This document shows, piece by piece, positions 48,524-57,430 of a stretch of DNA of 64,000 nt (positions are counted from its first letter, which is position 1; each line of letters starts with the position of its first letter). Location: contig NZ_RWKW01000056.1 of the NCBI RefSeq assembly GCF_003970795.1, forward strand, positions 85,274-149,273. The letters run 5' to 3'. A model generated the notes under the pieces. It did no database searches and was not told the origin of the DNA. It saw only the letters and a program-made list of their open reading frames with translations. The stretch comes from Aquibium carbonis. GTDB taxonomy: Bacteria; Pseudomonadota; Alphaproteobacteria; Rhizobiales; Rhizobiaceae. The position numbers and the translations under genes were made by a program.

Positions 48524-48548
48524 GGCCGGCGCGCGGTGCGCGCCGGCC
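48524..48548. other. perfect 11-bp hairpin between binding protein and permease genes
   Basis: GGCCGGCGCGC (48524-48534), loop GGT, GCGCGCCGGCC (48538-48548). It begins 9 bases beyond the binding-protein stop on the minus strand. There is no T-run, so mRNA protection or partial attenuation is more likely than full termination. Confidence 0.65.
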
Positions 48549-48557
48549 AAGGTCACA

Positions 48558-49793
48558 TCAGATGTCGATCTCGTACTGCTGGTTGTCGTCCGGATTGGCG
48601 ACGAGGTCGCAGACGAGCTGCGTGTCGATCGGCTGGCGCGCGCCGAAGCTCTCCAGCACGTTCAGCTTCTGGCCGCGCATCTCCATCAGGTGCACGTCGA
48701 GCGTCGCGTGATGCGTCTTCGGGTCGATGGTCACCTTGCCGGCCGGACCGTCGAGCGACAGTCCGCTGTCGAGCGCTTCGATCACCTTCGCCTGCTCGAC
48801 CGAGCCGGCCGCCTTCACGGCTTCGGCCCACAACAGGATGCCCTGGTAGTTGGAAACCGCCAGTTCGTGGATGTTGGGAACGGTCGCTGCGCCATGCATG
48901 TCAGCCCAGGCCGTGGTGAAGGCCTTGTTGGCCGGCGTGTCGAGCTCGGGCGAGTAGTTGTAGCAGACCACGATGCCGTCGCCCTCTTCGGGTGTGAGCA
49001 CGAGGTGCTCGGAGCCGACGCCCAGCGTCGTGGAAGCCAGCGGGATGCGCGACTTCATGCCCGATGCCGCCCACTGGCGGTAGAACGACAGATGCGCGCC
49101 GCCGACCAGCGCCGAGTACACCATGTCGGGCGCCGCGGTCTGGATCTTGGTGATGGTCGAGCCGAAATCCGACACGTCGAGCGGGAAGAAGTCGACCGCC
49201 ACGGTCTCGCCGCCGCCGTCCTTGAAGTACTTCTGGATCCAGCGGGCCATCAGCTGGCCGTAATTGTAGTCGGCGGCGAGGATGTAGACCTTCTTGCCCC
49301 ACTTCTCCATCGTATAGGGGATCTGCACCTCGGTCGTCTGCGCCGGCGTCACGCCGGTGACGAAGCAGTTCCTGTCGCAGACGCCGCCTTCATACTGGAT
49401 GTTGTAGAAGTAGAGCGTGTTGGCGCGGCGCAGCGTCTGGCGGATCGCCTCGCGCGATGCCGACAGGATGCCGCCATGCACGACGTCGACCTTGTCCTGC
49501 CGCGTCAGCTGCTGCGCATACTGGGTGTAGAGCGCCATGTTCGACTGGGTGTCGTAGCCGATGTGCTCGACCGGCCGGCCAAGCAGGCCGCCGCCGTCGT
49601 TGATCTGCTTGACCGCGAGTTTCACCGCCATGTCGATCGGCTTGCCGTAGGCGTCGAAAATGCCCGAAATGTCGAACACCGTGCCGAGCTTGATCGGGTC
49701 GGCGGCAAAAGCGTTGCGGATGAACATGGGGCTCGCCAGCGCGGCCGAACCGGCGGCGGCGCCCTTGAGGATGGTGCGTCTGGAAATCGTCAT
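48558..49793 (-). CDS. amide/urea-type ABC substrate-binding protein, Tat signal
   Basis: The 411-residue protein has a twin-arginine leader (ISRRTILKGAAAGSAAL). The mature part resembles FmdD/UrtA/AmiC proteins: IKLGTVFDISGIFDAYGKP, YFYNIQYEGGVCDRNCFVTG and ILAADYNYGQ. Ligands of this group are short amides or urea. AAAGGGG stands 8 bases before ATG 49793; the ATG at 49799 is too near the site. It heads the operon binding protein, LivH, LivM, LivG, LivF-amidase, acyl-CoA synthetase, so its cargo is probably an amide. Confidence 0.88.
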   Translation of the reverse strand: MTISRRTILKGAAAGSAALASPMFIRNAFAADPIKLGTVFDISGIFDAYGKPIDMAVKLAVKQINDGGGLLGRPVEHIGYDTQSNMALYTQYAQQLTRQDKVDVVHGGILSASREAIRQTLRRANTLYFYNIQYEGGVCDRNCFVTGVTPAQTTEVQIPYTMEKWGKKVYILAADYNYGQLMARWIQKYFKDGGGETVAVDFFPLDVSDFGSTITKIQTAAPDMVYSALVGGAHLSFYRQWAASGMKSRIPLASTTLGVGSEHLVLTPEEGDGIVVCYNYSPELDTPANKAFTTAWADMHGAATVPNIHELAVSNYQGILLWAEAVKAAGSVEQAKVIEALDSGLSLDGPAGKVTIDPKTHHATLDVHLMEMRGQKLNVLESFGARQPIDTQLVCDLVANPDDNQQYEIDI

Positions 49794-49864
49794 TGTCATT
49801 CCCCTTTTCTCGTTTCGGCGTGTCCCCGGGCGCGCCGGTGATGCCGGTTTTCTGGTTCGGTCGA

Positions 49865-51481
49865 TCAGTCTTTCTTGCGAACCGGTGAGCGGTTGATCGC
49901 GTCGAGCGCTCGGGCGCCGAGATTGTGATCCATCTCCACGCCGATCTCCTCGCCGAGCTTCTTGATCATCGGAAAGCCGATGGCCATGCCCATGATGGAA
50001 TCGAGCGCCGACTGGAAACCGCCCTGCCCGCCCGTTCCACCATCGCCGCCCCCGCCTCCCACCGGACCGAGGCCCGAAATGTGGTTGATGCGGATCGAAT
50101 CGATCTTCTCCACCGGCTTCATCATCTGGGAGGTGATCTCGGGCAGCATGTCGAGCTTGTGCATCTCGAGCCGCAGCCGCAGGATCTGTTCGCTCTGGCC
50201 GTTCTCCGCCTCGATCATCGCCGACCGGCCCTCCGATTCAGCGATCAACCGATGGCGCTCGGCTTCCGCCTTCACCTGGGTCGCGTTGCTCTCGGCCTTG
50301 GCCAGCGACAGGATGGTGTCGACCTGGGACTTGACCTTCTGGTCGTCCACTTCGGCATCCTCGCGCGCCTTCAGCAGCGCGAGCTGCCGGGCGCGCTCCG
50401 CTGCCATGACGTCGCGCTCGGTCTGCACGGCCTCCTGCGCCTGGACCAGCTTGGTCTTGGCGGCCTCGAACCCGGCCTCGGCAATCTGCTCCTCGCCACG
50501 CTTGGCCGCGATGCGGATGGAATTGTCGATCTTGGCCGTCTCGACAGCGAGCAACGCCTCGATCTCCTGCTTGCGGAGCAGGAGATCGCGCTCGATCTCG
50601 GCGCGCTTGATTTCGCCCGCCTTGGCGATCCGCGCCTCCTCGGCAATCCGCTCGGCGGTTGTCCGCGCACTCTGGATCTCGGTATCGAGGTCGATGCGGC
50701 GGCGTTCGAGATCGAGCCGCTTGGCGATTTCGGCCTCCTCCTGCTCGCGCTCGATCAGGAGCCGCTGCCGCGTCTGGTCGAGCAGCCGGCGCCGGATCTC
50801 GACGTCGGCCTCCGTTTCCACCTGGACGCGCGCCTTCTTGTTGTGGCTGACGAGTTCTGCGAGCTTGCGCATGCCGACCGCGTTGAAGGCGTTGTTCTCG
50901 TCCAGCGCGTTGAACGGCGTCTGGTCGAGCCGCACCAGCGAGACCGAATCGAGCATCAGGCCCGAGCGGGCGAGGTTGGGCGTCAGCCGTGCCGAGACGG
51001 CTTCCACGAAGGCGTCGCGCTTCTCGTGCAGCTCGTCCATCGACCGACTTGCGATGGCCGACTGGATCGCATCGACCAGCTTGCCCTCGATCAGCCCCTG
51101 CATCTCCTCCTCGCGGAAGGTCTTGGAACCGAATGCCTGTGCTGCTGTCGCCACGCCCTCCTCCGAAGGCGCGACCCGGACGTGGAACTCCATCGCCACG
51201 TCCACGCGCAAGCGGTCCTCGGAAATCAGGGACGCCGCGCCCTGTCGTTCGATCCTCAGCCGCGTCGTGCGCATGTTGATGCGCTCGATGCGGTGCAGGA
51301 TCGGCAGGGACAGCGCGCCGCTGTCGATCAGCACGCGCCGGCCGCCAAGGCCGGTGCGAACGAGCGCCGTCTCGCGGGTCGACTTCGCATAGAAGCGATT
51401 GAGGAACAGCACGCCGAGCACGATCGCGACGACCAGAACGACGAGCGCCAGAAACCAGGTCACGCTTACCTCCGTTTCCAT
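49865..51481 (-). CDS. SPFH-domain (flotillin/YqiK-like) membrane protein
   Basis: The 538-residue protein has one N-terminal membrane helix (about 8-28), an SPFH/band-7 domain (about 45-230, TALVRTGLGGRRVLIDSGALS) and a long charged coiled coil (about 230-430) with many EA repeats. It ends with a glycine-rich patch GGGGGDGGTGG. YqiK-type flotillins form membrane scaffolds. It lies 71 bases upstream of the amide binding-protein gene on the same strand; a functional tie to transport is not shown. Confidence 0.9.
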   Translation of the reverse strand: METEVSVTWFLALVVLVVAIVLGVLFLNRFYAKSTRETALVRTGLGGRRVLIDSGALSLPILHRIERINMRTTRLRIERQGAASLISEDRLRVDVAMEFHVRVAPSEEGVATAAQAFGSKTFREEEMQGLIEGKLVDAIQSAIASRSMDELHEKRDAFVEAVSARLTPNLARSGLMLDSVSLVRLDQTPFNALDENNAFNAVGMRKLAELVSHNKKARVQVETEADVEIRRRLLDQTRQRLLIEREQEEAEIAKRLDLERRRIDLDTEIQSARTTAERIAEEARIAKAGEIKRAEIERDLLLRKQEIEALLAVETAKIDNSIRIAAKRGEEQIAEAGFEAAKTKLVQAQEAVQTERDVMAAERARQLALLKAREDAEVDDQKVKSQVDTILSLAKAESNATQVKAEAERHRLIAESEGRSAMIEAENGQSEQILRLRLEMHKLDMLPEITSQMMKPVEKIDSIRINHISGLGPVGGGGGDGGTGGQGGFQSALDSIMGMAIGFPMIKKLGEEIGVEMDHNLGARALDAINRSPVRKKD

Positions 51482-51628
51482 GGGATCGGGACCGGCGCAC
51501 CAAGCGCGCGATTCCCCGCAACCGCGACGGAAGCTAGCCCATGAACATTTTCCGTTTCAAGCTTTTTTGCGTCCGATGACAAATTTTTCCCGAACCTTCG
51601 CCACAACGTGTGCGCGAACCGCGCCGCG

Positions 51629-52753
51629 TCACACCAGTCGCTCGATCACCGAGAACAGATGCCCGTCGGCCCGGGCCAGATAGATCGGGTTGTCCTTGCG
51701 CTCGTTCGAGTGAAAGGCGCCGCCACGAGCGCTTCGCCATCTGATGGGCGCGCCACGCTGCTGCCGTTCGTTCATCAGCGCTGCATAGAAATGCAGACCC
51801 TCGTAGATCGACTGGCCCAGCGCGTTGAGGACGGGGGCGTTTTCCTGGTGCAGGTTGCGATAGCGCTCGACGAAGGACATGTTCGCGTCGGTCTTCAACC
51901 CGGCGAAGTAAGACGACGCGGCGTAGAGCCGCCGCGTGAAATCGGCCCCCGTGGCCAGAAGCACGTTCTCCTCGATCGCGGTCGAGAAGCGCACGATCGA
52001 CCGGTCCAGTCCCATCGCACCGAAGACGCGATTGAACTCGACCGCCTCCTGGCCGATCAGCGACAAAAGCACGATGTCCGGCCTTGCAGACGCAATCCGC
52101 TCGACGAGTTCGACGGGTTCGTCGAGACCGAATGGAACATAGGTTTCCAGCACGACCTGCCCGCCGGTAGCCGCAATGCAATCACGGGCGAAACGGTGCG
52201 AGGCCCGCGGCCACACATAGTCGTTGCCGACGAGGGCCCAGCGCCTGACACCCAGCAGCGACGCGAGGTGACGGATCGCGGGCGCAAGCTGCTCGCGCGG
52301 CGTCTCGCCGATCGTGAAGCAGGATGGCGCCTGTTCGTTGCCCTCGTAGAGCGGCGTGTAGACATAGGGGATTCGTCCGCCGAGCGCGGCGTTCAGGCGC
52401 TGGCGCACCGAGCTGACATGCATGCCGACCACGGCATCGACGCCCCCCTCCTCCACGAGGTCCGAAAGCTGGTCCACCGCCGCTTCCACCACCGAGTCGT
52501 CGGCGTCCAGGAAGACGAGTTCGACCTCCCGGTCGGCGATGCCGCGATGGCGGTTGATCTCATTGAGCGCGAGTTGGGCGCAGGAGATGCAGGACGGCCC
52601 CCAGATACCCGCCGATCCGCTCATGGGGATCAGGACGGCGATGCGTGTGCGCCGCTGGCCACCATAGGATAAACGCCCGCGCTGGCCGAACCCGAGGGTC
52701 GGCCCATAGCCTCCTCCGTTCGCGCCATGGCGCAACGCCGCTCGCTCGATCAT
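51629..52753 (-). CDS. AmiC-like cytoplasmic amide sensor (binding-protein fold, no signal peptide)
   Basis: This 374-residue type I periplasmic-binding-fold protein lacks any signal peptide: the basic N-terminus leads straight into RIAVLIPMSGSAGIWGPSC. It has DAVVGMHVSSVRQRLNAAL, YVYTPLYEGNEQAP and WALVGNDYVWPRAS, close to Pseudomonas AmiC, which senses amides and holds AmiR inactive. No AmiR-type ANTAR gene is visible. It is divergent from a MarR gene and upstream of the SPFH/amide transporter genes, so it likely senses the transported amide. Start ATG 52753 is chosen by default. Confidence 0.82.
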   Translation of the reverse strand: MIERAALRHGANGGGYGPTLGFGQRGRLSYGGQRRTRIAVLIPMSGSAGIWGPSCISCAQLALNEINRHRGIADREVELVFLDADDSVVEAAVDQLSDLVEEGGVDAVVGMHVSSVRQRLNAALGGRIPYVYTPLYEGNEQAPSCFTIGETPREQLAPAIRHLASLLGVRRWALVGNDYVWPRASHRFARDCIAATGGQVVLETYVPFGLDEPVELVERIASARPDIVLLSLIGQEAVEFNRVFGAMGLDRSIVRFSTAIEENVLLATGADFTRRLYAASSYFAGLKTDANMSFVERYRNLHQENAPVLNALGQSIYEGLHFYAALMNERQQRGAPIRWRSARGGAFHSNERKDNPIYLARADGHLFSVIERLV

Positions 52754-52889
52754 TCGGGTTCCAGCCCCTATGTGTTCCCGACATGTTGTTTTTCTTTTCC
52801 GAATTAAGTATCTGAAGCATCAAACGATGGCAATCGGTCCGGCGACGATTCGTATGCCGGCAATCGATGCCGACCTCCGGGAGAGGAAC

Positions 52890-53327
52890 GTGTCCGAACG
52901 ATCGCTGAACGACTATCTGGCCTATGTCGTGGCCCAGACGCACCGCAAGCTGCACGGCGACCTCGAGCGCGAGCTCCAGGCGGAGGGCGTCAGCGTCGAG
53001 CAGTGGCGCATGCTGGAAGTGTTGAGCGGGCGAAACGGTCTGTCGATGGGCGAGATCGCGGATCTCGTTCTCATGAACCATCCTGCCTTGACCAAGATGA
53101 CCGACAGGATGGTGGCGCGCGGCCTCGTGCATCGACTGCCCGACCCGCAGGACCAGCGCCGCGTGCTGGTCACCATCACCAAGCTGGGTTTCGAATTGTT
53201 CGAGCGCGTCCGCGAGCGTGTCGAGGAACAGAACTCCGCGCTCGAGGAGCGGCTTGGCCACAAGGGTTCGGCCGACCTTCGCAAGCTGCTCGGCAGCGTC
53301 ATCAATCTCGGCGAAGCGGGGCGATAG
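52890..53327 (+). CDS. MarR-family transcriptional regulator
   Basis: The 145-residue winged-HTH protein has helix 1 (LNDYLAYVVAQTHRKLHGDL), recognition region ADLVLMNHPALTKMTDRMVARG and wing LPDPQDQRRVLVTITKLG. GTG 52890 has GGGAGAGGAAC in front and gives normal MarR length; ATGs at 52827 and 52854 are in frame but poorly supplied with ribosome sites. It is divergent from the AmiC-like gene. CGGCA-N5-TGCCG (52858-52872) could be its operator. Confidence 0.85.
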   Translation: MSERSLNDYLAYVVAQTHRKLHGDLERELQAEGVSVEQWRMLEVLSGRNGLSMGEIADLVLMNHPALTKMTDRMVARGLVHRLPDPQDQRRVLVTITKLGFELFERVRERVEEQNSALEERLGHKGSADLRKLLGSVINLGEAGR

Positions 53328-53348
53328 CGCCCATTGGAGACGGTGAAG

Positions 53349-53372
53349 GCCCCGGCGAGGATGCCGGGGCTT
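53349..53372. terminator. hairpin between convergent marR and SDR genes
   Basis: GCCCCGGC (53349-53356), loop GAGGAT, GCCGGGGC (53363-53370), followed by TT. It lies between two convergent stops and could serve both. The T-run is short. Confidence 0.5.
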
Positions 53373-53377
53373 CGCGG

Positions 53378-54115
53378 TCAGGGCATGTAGCCGCCGCCGT
53401 TCACCCACAGAACCTGTCCGGTCATGTAGGCGCTGTCCGGACCGAGCAGGAACCGGATCGGCCCCACCACGTCGTCCGGATAGGCCAGCCGCTTCATCGG
53501 GATCGCATTGCGGTAGGCCTCCAGGCTCACCACGCTTTCGCCGTTCTCGTCCGAGCGTCCCGTGCCGCCCCGCAGGAACGCCGTATCGACGAGACCGGGC
53601 GCCACCGCATTGACGCGCACCGTCAGCGCCCACTCATGCGCGAAGGTCTTGGTGAGCGCGACCACGCCAGCCTTGGCGGCGGCATAGGAACCGTAGCCGG
53701 GACGGACGAACTGCGCCAGACCCGAGGCCACCATCACCACGCTGCTCCCCTCCCCCATCAGCGGCATCACCGCCTTGGTGGACAGGAAGGCGCCGCGGAG
53801 ATTCCCGGCGATCACGTCGTCGAAATAGTCGGCCGAGGTTTCGGCGAGCGGCTGGATGCGGCTGTTGTAGCCCGCCAGGTTGACGAAGCCGTCGAGGCCC
53901 GGCACACGGCCCGCGAGGTCGTCCATCGCGGCGTTGATCGAAGCCTCGGACAGCACGTCTATGGCGATCGACGGCACGCCCAAGGCATAGCGATCCAGCG
54001 ATGCGGCGAGATCGAGAACGACGACCTCGTCGCCGCCCTCGACGAGCGTCTTGACCAGCGCACGGCCGATGCCGCCCGCGCCGCCGAGCACGGCGATCCG
54101 GCGAATCCCGCTCAT
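53378..54115 (-). CDS. short-chain dehydrogenase/reductase
   Basis: The 245-residue classical SDR has the NAD(P) motif VLGGAGGIGRAL, a NLAGYNS segment in place of NNAG, catalytic Ser in MVASGL, YxxxK in YGSYAAAKAG, and a C-terminal GQVLWVNGGGYMP. The start is ATG 54115 (MSGIRRIAVLG), overlapping the upstream amidohydrolase stop as ATGA. It is last in a four-gene operon. The substrate is unknown. Confidence 0.9.
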   Translation of the reverse strand: MSGIRRIAVLGGAGGIGRALVKTLVEGGDEVVVLDLAASLDRYALGVPSIAIDVLSEASINAAMDDLAGRVPGLDGFVNLAGYNSRIQPLAETSADYFDDVIAGNLRGAFLSTKAVMPLMGEGSSVVMVASGLAQFVRPGYGSYAAAKAGVVALTKTFAHEWALTVRVNAVAPGLVDTAFLRGGTGRSDENGESVVSLEAYRNAIPMKRLAYPDDVVGPIRFLLGPDSAYMTGQVLWVNGGGYMP

Positions 54116-54753
54116 CGGTCGTTCCTCATCGGCAGGGAGCGGAGATAGGCGATGATCTCCGCCTCGGAGACCACGTCGGCATACTTGGCGTTCATGTCGA
54201 ACAGGTTCGCTTCGTGCGGCGCCGGGTGCCGGTCGCCGCAGGCCTCGCGCACCACGCTGGTGGTGAAGCCGTAGGACATCGAGTCCACGCACGAGGCGCG
54301 CACGCATCCCGACGTGGTGAGCCCCGTCAGGATCACGCTGTCAATGCCCATCGCCGTCAGCGTCGACGCCAGCGACGTGCCGAAGAAGGCGCTCGGATAC
54401 TGCTTGGTGATGACGATCTCGTCCGGTCGTGGCGCCAGCCCCTCGGCGAAATCGGCGGTCTTCTCGCCCTTGACGAAGGCCTTGAGCGGCTTCGCCTTTT
54501 CGAAGAAGCGGCCGCCATTGATCCCGCCGGGCTGATAGCTCACCTCGGTCAGCACCACCGGCACGCCGACCTCGTGCGCGACCTCGCGGACGCGCAAGGC
54601 CGAGGCCAGGGCCTCATCCACGCCGGCGTAGAGATCGCAATCCTTGTCGAAATAGGCATGCGCGAAATCGATCAGGATCAAGGCCGGCTTCTTGCCGAAG
54701 CCGGCGCGGTTTCCATAGGCCTTGGCGTAGTTTGCGTCGAGGTCCTCACTCAT
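54112..54753 (-). CDS. N-carbamoylsarcosine amidase/maleamate amidohydrolase-like cysteine hydrolase
   Basis: The 213-residue isochorismatase-fold hydrolase has triad Asp (LILIDFAHAY), Lys (VITKQYPSAFFGT) and Cys (GLTTSGCVRASCVDSMSYG). The TTSGCVRA block groups it with N-carbamoylsarcosine amidase and NicF-type maleamate amidohydrolase, not with BiuH. Neighbouring maleate-isomerase-like and FAD-monooxygenase genes favour a maleamate-type deamination step (inference). Confidence 0.85.
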   Translation of the reverse strand: MSEDLDANYAKAYGNRAGFGKKPALILIDFAHAYFDKDCDLYAGVDEALASALRVREVAHEVGVPVVLTEVSYQPGGINGGRFFEKAKPLKAFVKGEKTADFAEGLAPRPDEIVITKQYPSAFFGTSLASTLTAMGIDSVILTGLTTSGCVRASCVDSMSYGFTTSVVREACGDRHPAPHEANLFDMNAKYADVVSEAEIIAYLRSLPMRNDR

Positions 54754-54776
54754 TGCGCGTCTCCCTGTTTGCCGCC

Positions 54777-55637
54777 TCAGACCTGGGCGTACTTCTTCTC
54801 GAAGTCCCAGACGTCTTCGAAGCCGATGAGCTTGTTGAATTCGGCGAACGAGTAGAGATCGACGGCATCCGTCGATTCGCCATGCTTCAGCAGGTCGCCA
54901 TAGGCCTTCTCCAGCGCGGCGCCGACCGCGAGGAAGCCGACCGCCGGATGAATGGCGATCGAATAGCCCATCTCGTGCAGGGTCTTGGCCGACAGCAGCG
55001 GCGTGCGCCCGCCATTGACCATGTTGGCGAACAGCGGCGCGTCGATCTCGTCGGCCACGCGCTTCATCTCGTCGACCGTCTCGGGCGATTCGATGAACAC
55101 CACGTCCGCGCCCGCCTTGGCGAAGGCCTTGCCGCGCCGGATCGCTTCTTCGATGCCGAGGCCGGTGCGCGAATCCGTGCGCGCGATGATCAGGAAATCA
55201 TCCGACTTGCGGCTGTCTGCGGCCACTTCGATCTTGCGCACCATGTCTTCCAGCGGAATGACCCGGCGGTTGGGGGTGTGGCCGCACTTCTTGGGGAATT
55301 CCTGGTCTTCCATCTGCATGGCGGAGACGCCGGCGTCCTCGTAACCGCGCACCGTGTGGCGGACGTTCAGCAGCCCGCCATAGCCGGTATCGGCATCGGC
55401 GATGACCGGCTTGGAGGTCATCTTCACGATCTGGGCGATGCGCTCGATCATGTCGCGATAGGTCGCGATGCCGGCGTCTGGCTCGCCGAGATAGGAGGCG
55501 ACCGTTCCGTAGCCGGTGACGTAGAGCGCCTTGAAATCCATCCGGTCGGCAATCAGTGCCGAAATCAGTTCGAACACGCCGGGAGCCAGAACGAATTCCT
55601 TGTTCTTCAGCGCGGCCTTGAGTGCGGGATCTGCCAT
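54777..55637 (-). CDS. isocitrate lyase/PEP mutase-family C-C lyase
   Basis: The 286-residue TIM-barrel enzyme has PVIADADTGYGG (metal site), QMEDQEFPKKCGH (lyase loop) and IIARTDSRTG. KKCGH with its Cys marks a true lyase such as 2-methylisocitrate or 2,3-dimethylmalate lyase rather than PEP mutase. It lies in the operon with the amidohydrolase and maleate-isomerase-like gene. The actual 2-hydroxy acid is unknown. Confidence 0.85.
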   Translation of the reverse strand: MADPALKAALKNKEFVLAPGVFELISALIADRMDFKALYVTGYGTVASYLGEPDAGIATYRDMIERIAQIVKMTSKPVIADADTGYGGLLNVRHTVRGYEDAGVSAMQMEDQEFPKKCGHTPNRRVIPLEDMVRKIEVAADSRKSDDFLIIARTDSRTGLGIEEAIRRGKAFAKAGADVVFIESPETVDEMKRVADEIDAPLFANMVNGGRTPLLSAKTLHEMGYSIAIHPAVGFLAVGAALEKAYGDLLKHGESTDAVDLYSFAEFNKLIGFEDVWDFEKKYAQV

Positions 55638-55665
55638 TGTCTTCCTGTCCTTGGGTCTTCTTTTA

Positions 55666-56412
55666 TCAATGATTGCGCAGGAGCTGTCCCAGCCCCACGA
55701 GGCGGTCGTCGATGCCGGTCGCCCGCAGCATCGCCCAGAACGTAGCCTGGTTCGACGTGACGACCGGCACGCCGAGAACGGCTTCGAGCTGTTCGATGAG
55801 CGGCAGCGTCGGAAAGTCGGTGCAGGTGATCAGCAGCGCCTCGCTGCCCGGCACGAAGGCCGCGCGGGCATGGGCGGCCACCTGTTCGATCGGCGTCTCG
55901 GCGATGCGGACATACTCCTGCGGTCCGTTGGCGCCGATGCCGAGGCCGCTGAGCTTGTCCACGGCAAAGCCGTTCTCTTCGAGGAAATGCGTCTCGTGCT
56001 CGTTCAGTCGGTCGGCATAGGGGGTGGCGACCGAAAGACGGGTCACCCCCAGCGCCTTCAGCGCGGCGATGATGGAGGCGGAGGTGGTCACGGCCTTCAC
56101 GCCCGTCCGCTGCGTGAGTTCGTCGGGCAGGGAGTTGACCGGGTTGATCATCGAGCCGGCGGTGCAGGCATAGGCGATCGCGTCGACCCGTGCCTGCTTG
56201 ATCATCGCGAAGACCTGCTCGAGATCGTCCAGCAACGCGGCCCGGCCGGCCTCGCTGGTGGTGTCCGCGTGCAGTTTCATGCGATGGGTGTGGAACGAGA
56301 CGCCCTCGGGCATCATGCGCATCCACTCGGCTTCGTTCACCGTGTTCGTGGGCGGGACGATCAGGCCCAGCTTCGCGCGCGGGCTGTAGACCGACTTGTG
56401 GCGGGGTTGCAT
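55666..56412 (-). CDS. Asp/Glu racemase-superfamily protein, maleate isomerase-like (first)
   Basis: The 248-residue protein has LGLIVPPTNTVNEAEW, AYACTAGSM (first catalytic Cys region), VTTSASIIAALKALG and LLITCTDFPTL (second Cys). Two cysteines in CTAG and CTDF fit maleate cis-trans isomerase or arylmalonate decarboxylase relatives. The start is ATG 56412 (MQPRHKSVYS), 6 bases after GAGGAAA; the frame opens 20 codons earlier. It heads the operon and is divergent from a HutC-type regulator. Confidence 0.85.
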   Translation of the reverse strand: MQPRHKSVYSPRAKLGLIVPPTNTVNEAEWMRMMPEGVSFHTHRMKLHADTTSEAGRAALLDDLEQVFAMIKQARVDAIAYACTAGSMINPVNSLPDELTQRTGVKAVTTSASIIAALKALGVTRLSVATPYADRLNEHETHFLEENGFAVDKLSGLGIGANGPQEYVRIAETPIEQVAAHARAAFVPGSEALLITCTDFPTLPLIEQLEAVLGVPVVTSNQATFWAMLRATGIDDRLVGLGQLLRNH

Positions 56413-56486
56413 CGCGGTTTCCTCGCGTCTCCGATCGTGGAGATCGACCTTCTTGTTTGGATGAACTGACACAAGCCTAGCCTAAA

Positions 56487-56495
56487 TGTCCATAC
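56487..56495. promoter_or_regulatory. putative GntR operator, copy 1
   Basis: TGTCCATAC contains GT-N4-AC, the half-site form expected for GntR dimers. It lies 75 bases upstream of the maleate-isomerase-like ATG and is repeated 111 bases further on. Confidence 0.5.
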
Positions 56496-56597
56496 CTTTT
56501 TGTCGATCCAGGAGCTGGCACCCCGTCTGCGGCGTGAATCCCCAAAAATGCGCTTGATCTTGCGCAAGGCGCGGCGCTGGGCCAGATACGACAAAAT

Positions 56598-56606
56598 TGT
56601 CCATAC
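56598..56606. promoter_or_regulatory. putative GntR operator, copy 2
   Basis: A second TGTCCATAC in the same orientation stands 33 bases before the GntR ATG. Together the two copies could serve regulation of the divergent operon and autoregulation. Confidence 0.5.
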
Positions 56607-56639
56607 GTTCGCGACCAGAGACAGGGCGAGTCGAAACCC

Positions 56640-57407
56640 ATGGCTGACACGATCACCGAACCGGCCGAGAACCCCGGCGACGGCCCGCGCTACATGCGCA
56701 TCCAGAAGGTGCTGGAGGATCGCCTGACGAGCGGCCTCTACCCGGCCGGGTCGCTGATGCCAACGGAAATCGAGCTCGCCGCCGAGTTCAACACCTCTCG
56801 CTTCACCATCCGCGAGGCGTTGCGATACCTGCGCGAGCATGGATATGTCGAGCGACGCCAGGGGGTTGGAACCCGCGTCATCTCCAACAGCCCGCACTCG
56901 ACCTTCTTCAAGTCCTTCGGATCGCTGGAGGAGCTGTTCCAGATCGCGGTCGAGACCTACTATGTCATCCTCTACACGAAACGGATCGTCCTCGACGCCG
57001 AACTCGCGGAACTGGTCGGCGGCCTGGCGGGCGAGGAATGGTTCGAAGTTGCCGGCGTGCGCTGGACCAAGCCCGGCGGCACCCCCATCTGCTACATCCA
57101 GAGCTACATTCCGGGCCGGTTCGAACACCTCATCCCCTTGCTCGAAGGCCATCAGGGGCCCTTCTTCGCTTTGCTCGAGCGGCATTCCGACGGCATGATC
57201 GAAGAGGCCGTGCAGGAAATCCGCGCCTTGCCGATGCCGGCCGAGATCGAGCGACAACTGGGCCTGGCGAAGGGATCGTGGGCGCTTCAGCTGCTGCGCC
57301 GCTACCTGACGGACTCCGGCGTTCTCATCGCCTCGTTCAACTGGCATCCGGCCGACCAGATGGTCTACATGATGCATATCCAGCGGGCGAAGCCGACCGC
57401 CGAATAG
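56640..57407 (+). CDS. GntR-family regulator, HutC/UTRA type
   Basis: The 255-residue protein has a GntR winged HTH (YMRIQKVLEDRLTSGLYPAG, then LAAEFNTSRFTIREALRYL) and a UTRA effector domain (about 105-245, with GGTPICYIQSYIP). It is divergent from the maleate-isomerase-like operon and probably controls it, with a carboxylate effector. The stop is 23 bases from the convergent metallo-hydrolase gene. Confidence 0.9.
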   Translation: MADTITEPAENPGDGPRYMRIQKVLEDRLTSGLYPAGSLMPTEIELAAEFNTSRFTIREALRYLREHGYVERRQGVGTRVISNSPHSTFFKSFGSLEELFQIAVETYYVILYTKRIVLDAELAELVGGLAGEEWFEVAGVRWTKPGGTPICYIQSYIPGRFEHLIPLLEGHQGPFFALLERHSDGMIEEAVQEIRALPMPAEIERQLGLAKGSWALQLLRRYLTDSGVLIASFNWHPADQMVYMMHIQRAKPTAE

Positions 57408-57430
57408 GTCGCAGCCGCGCGCCAGTTCGA

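Noticed and set aside
56515..56531. TGGCACC-N4-CTGCG, a possible sigma54 promoter before the GntR gene
   Set aside because: GG-N10-GC spacing fits, but the -12 element lacks TTGC and no activator gene is linked to it.
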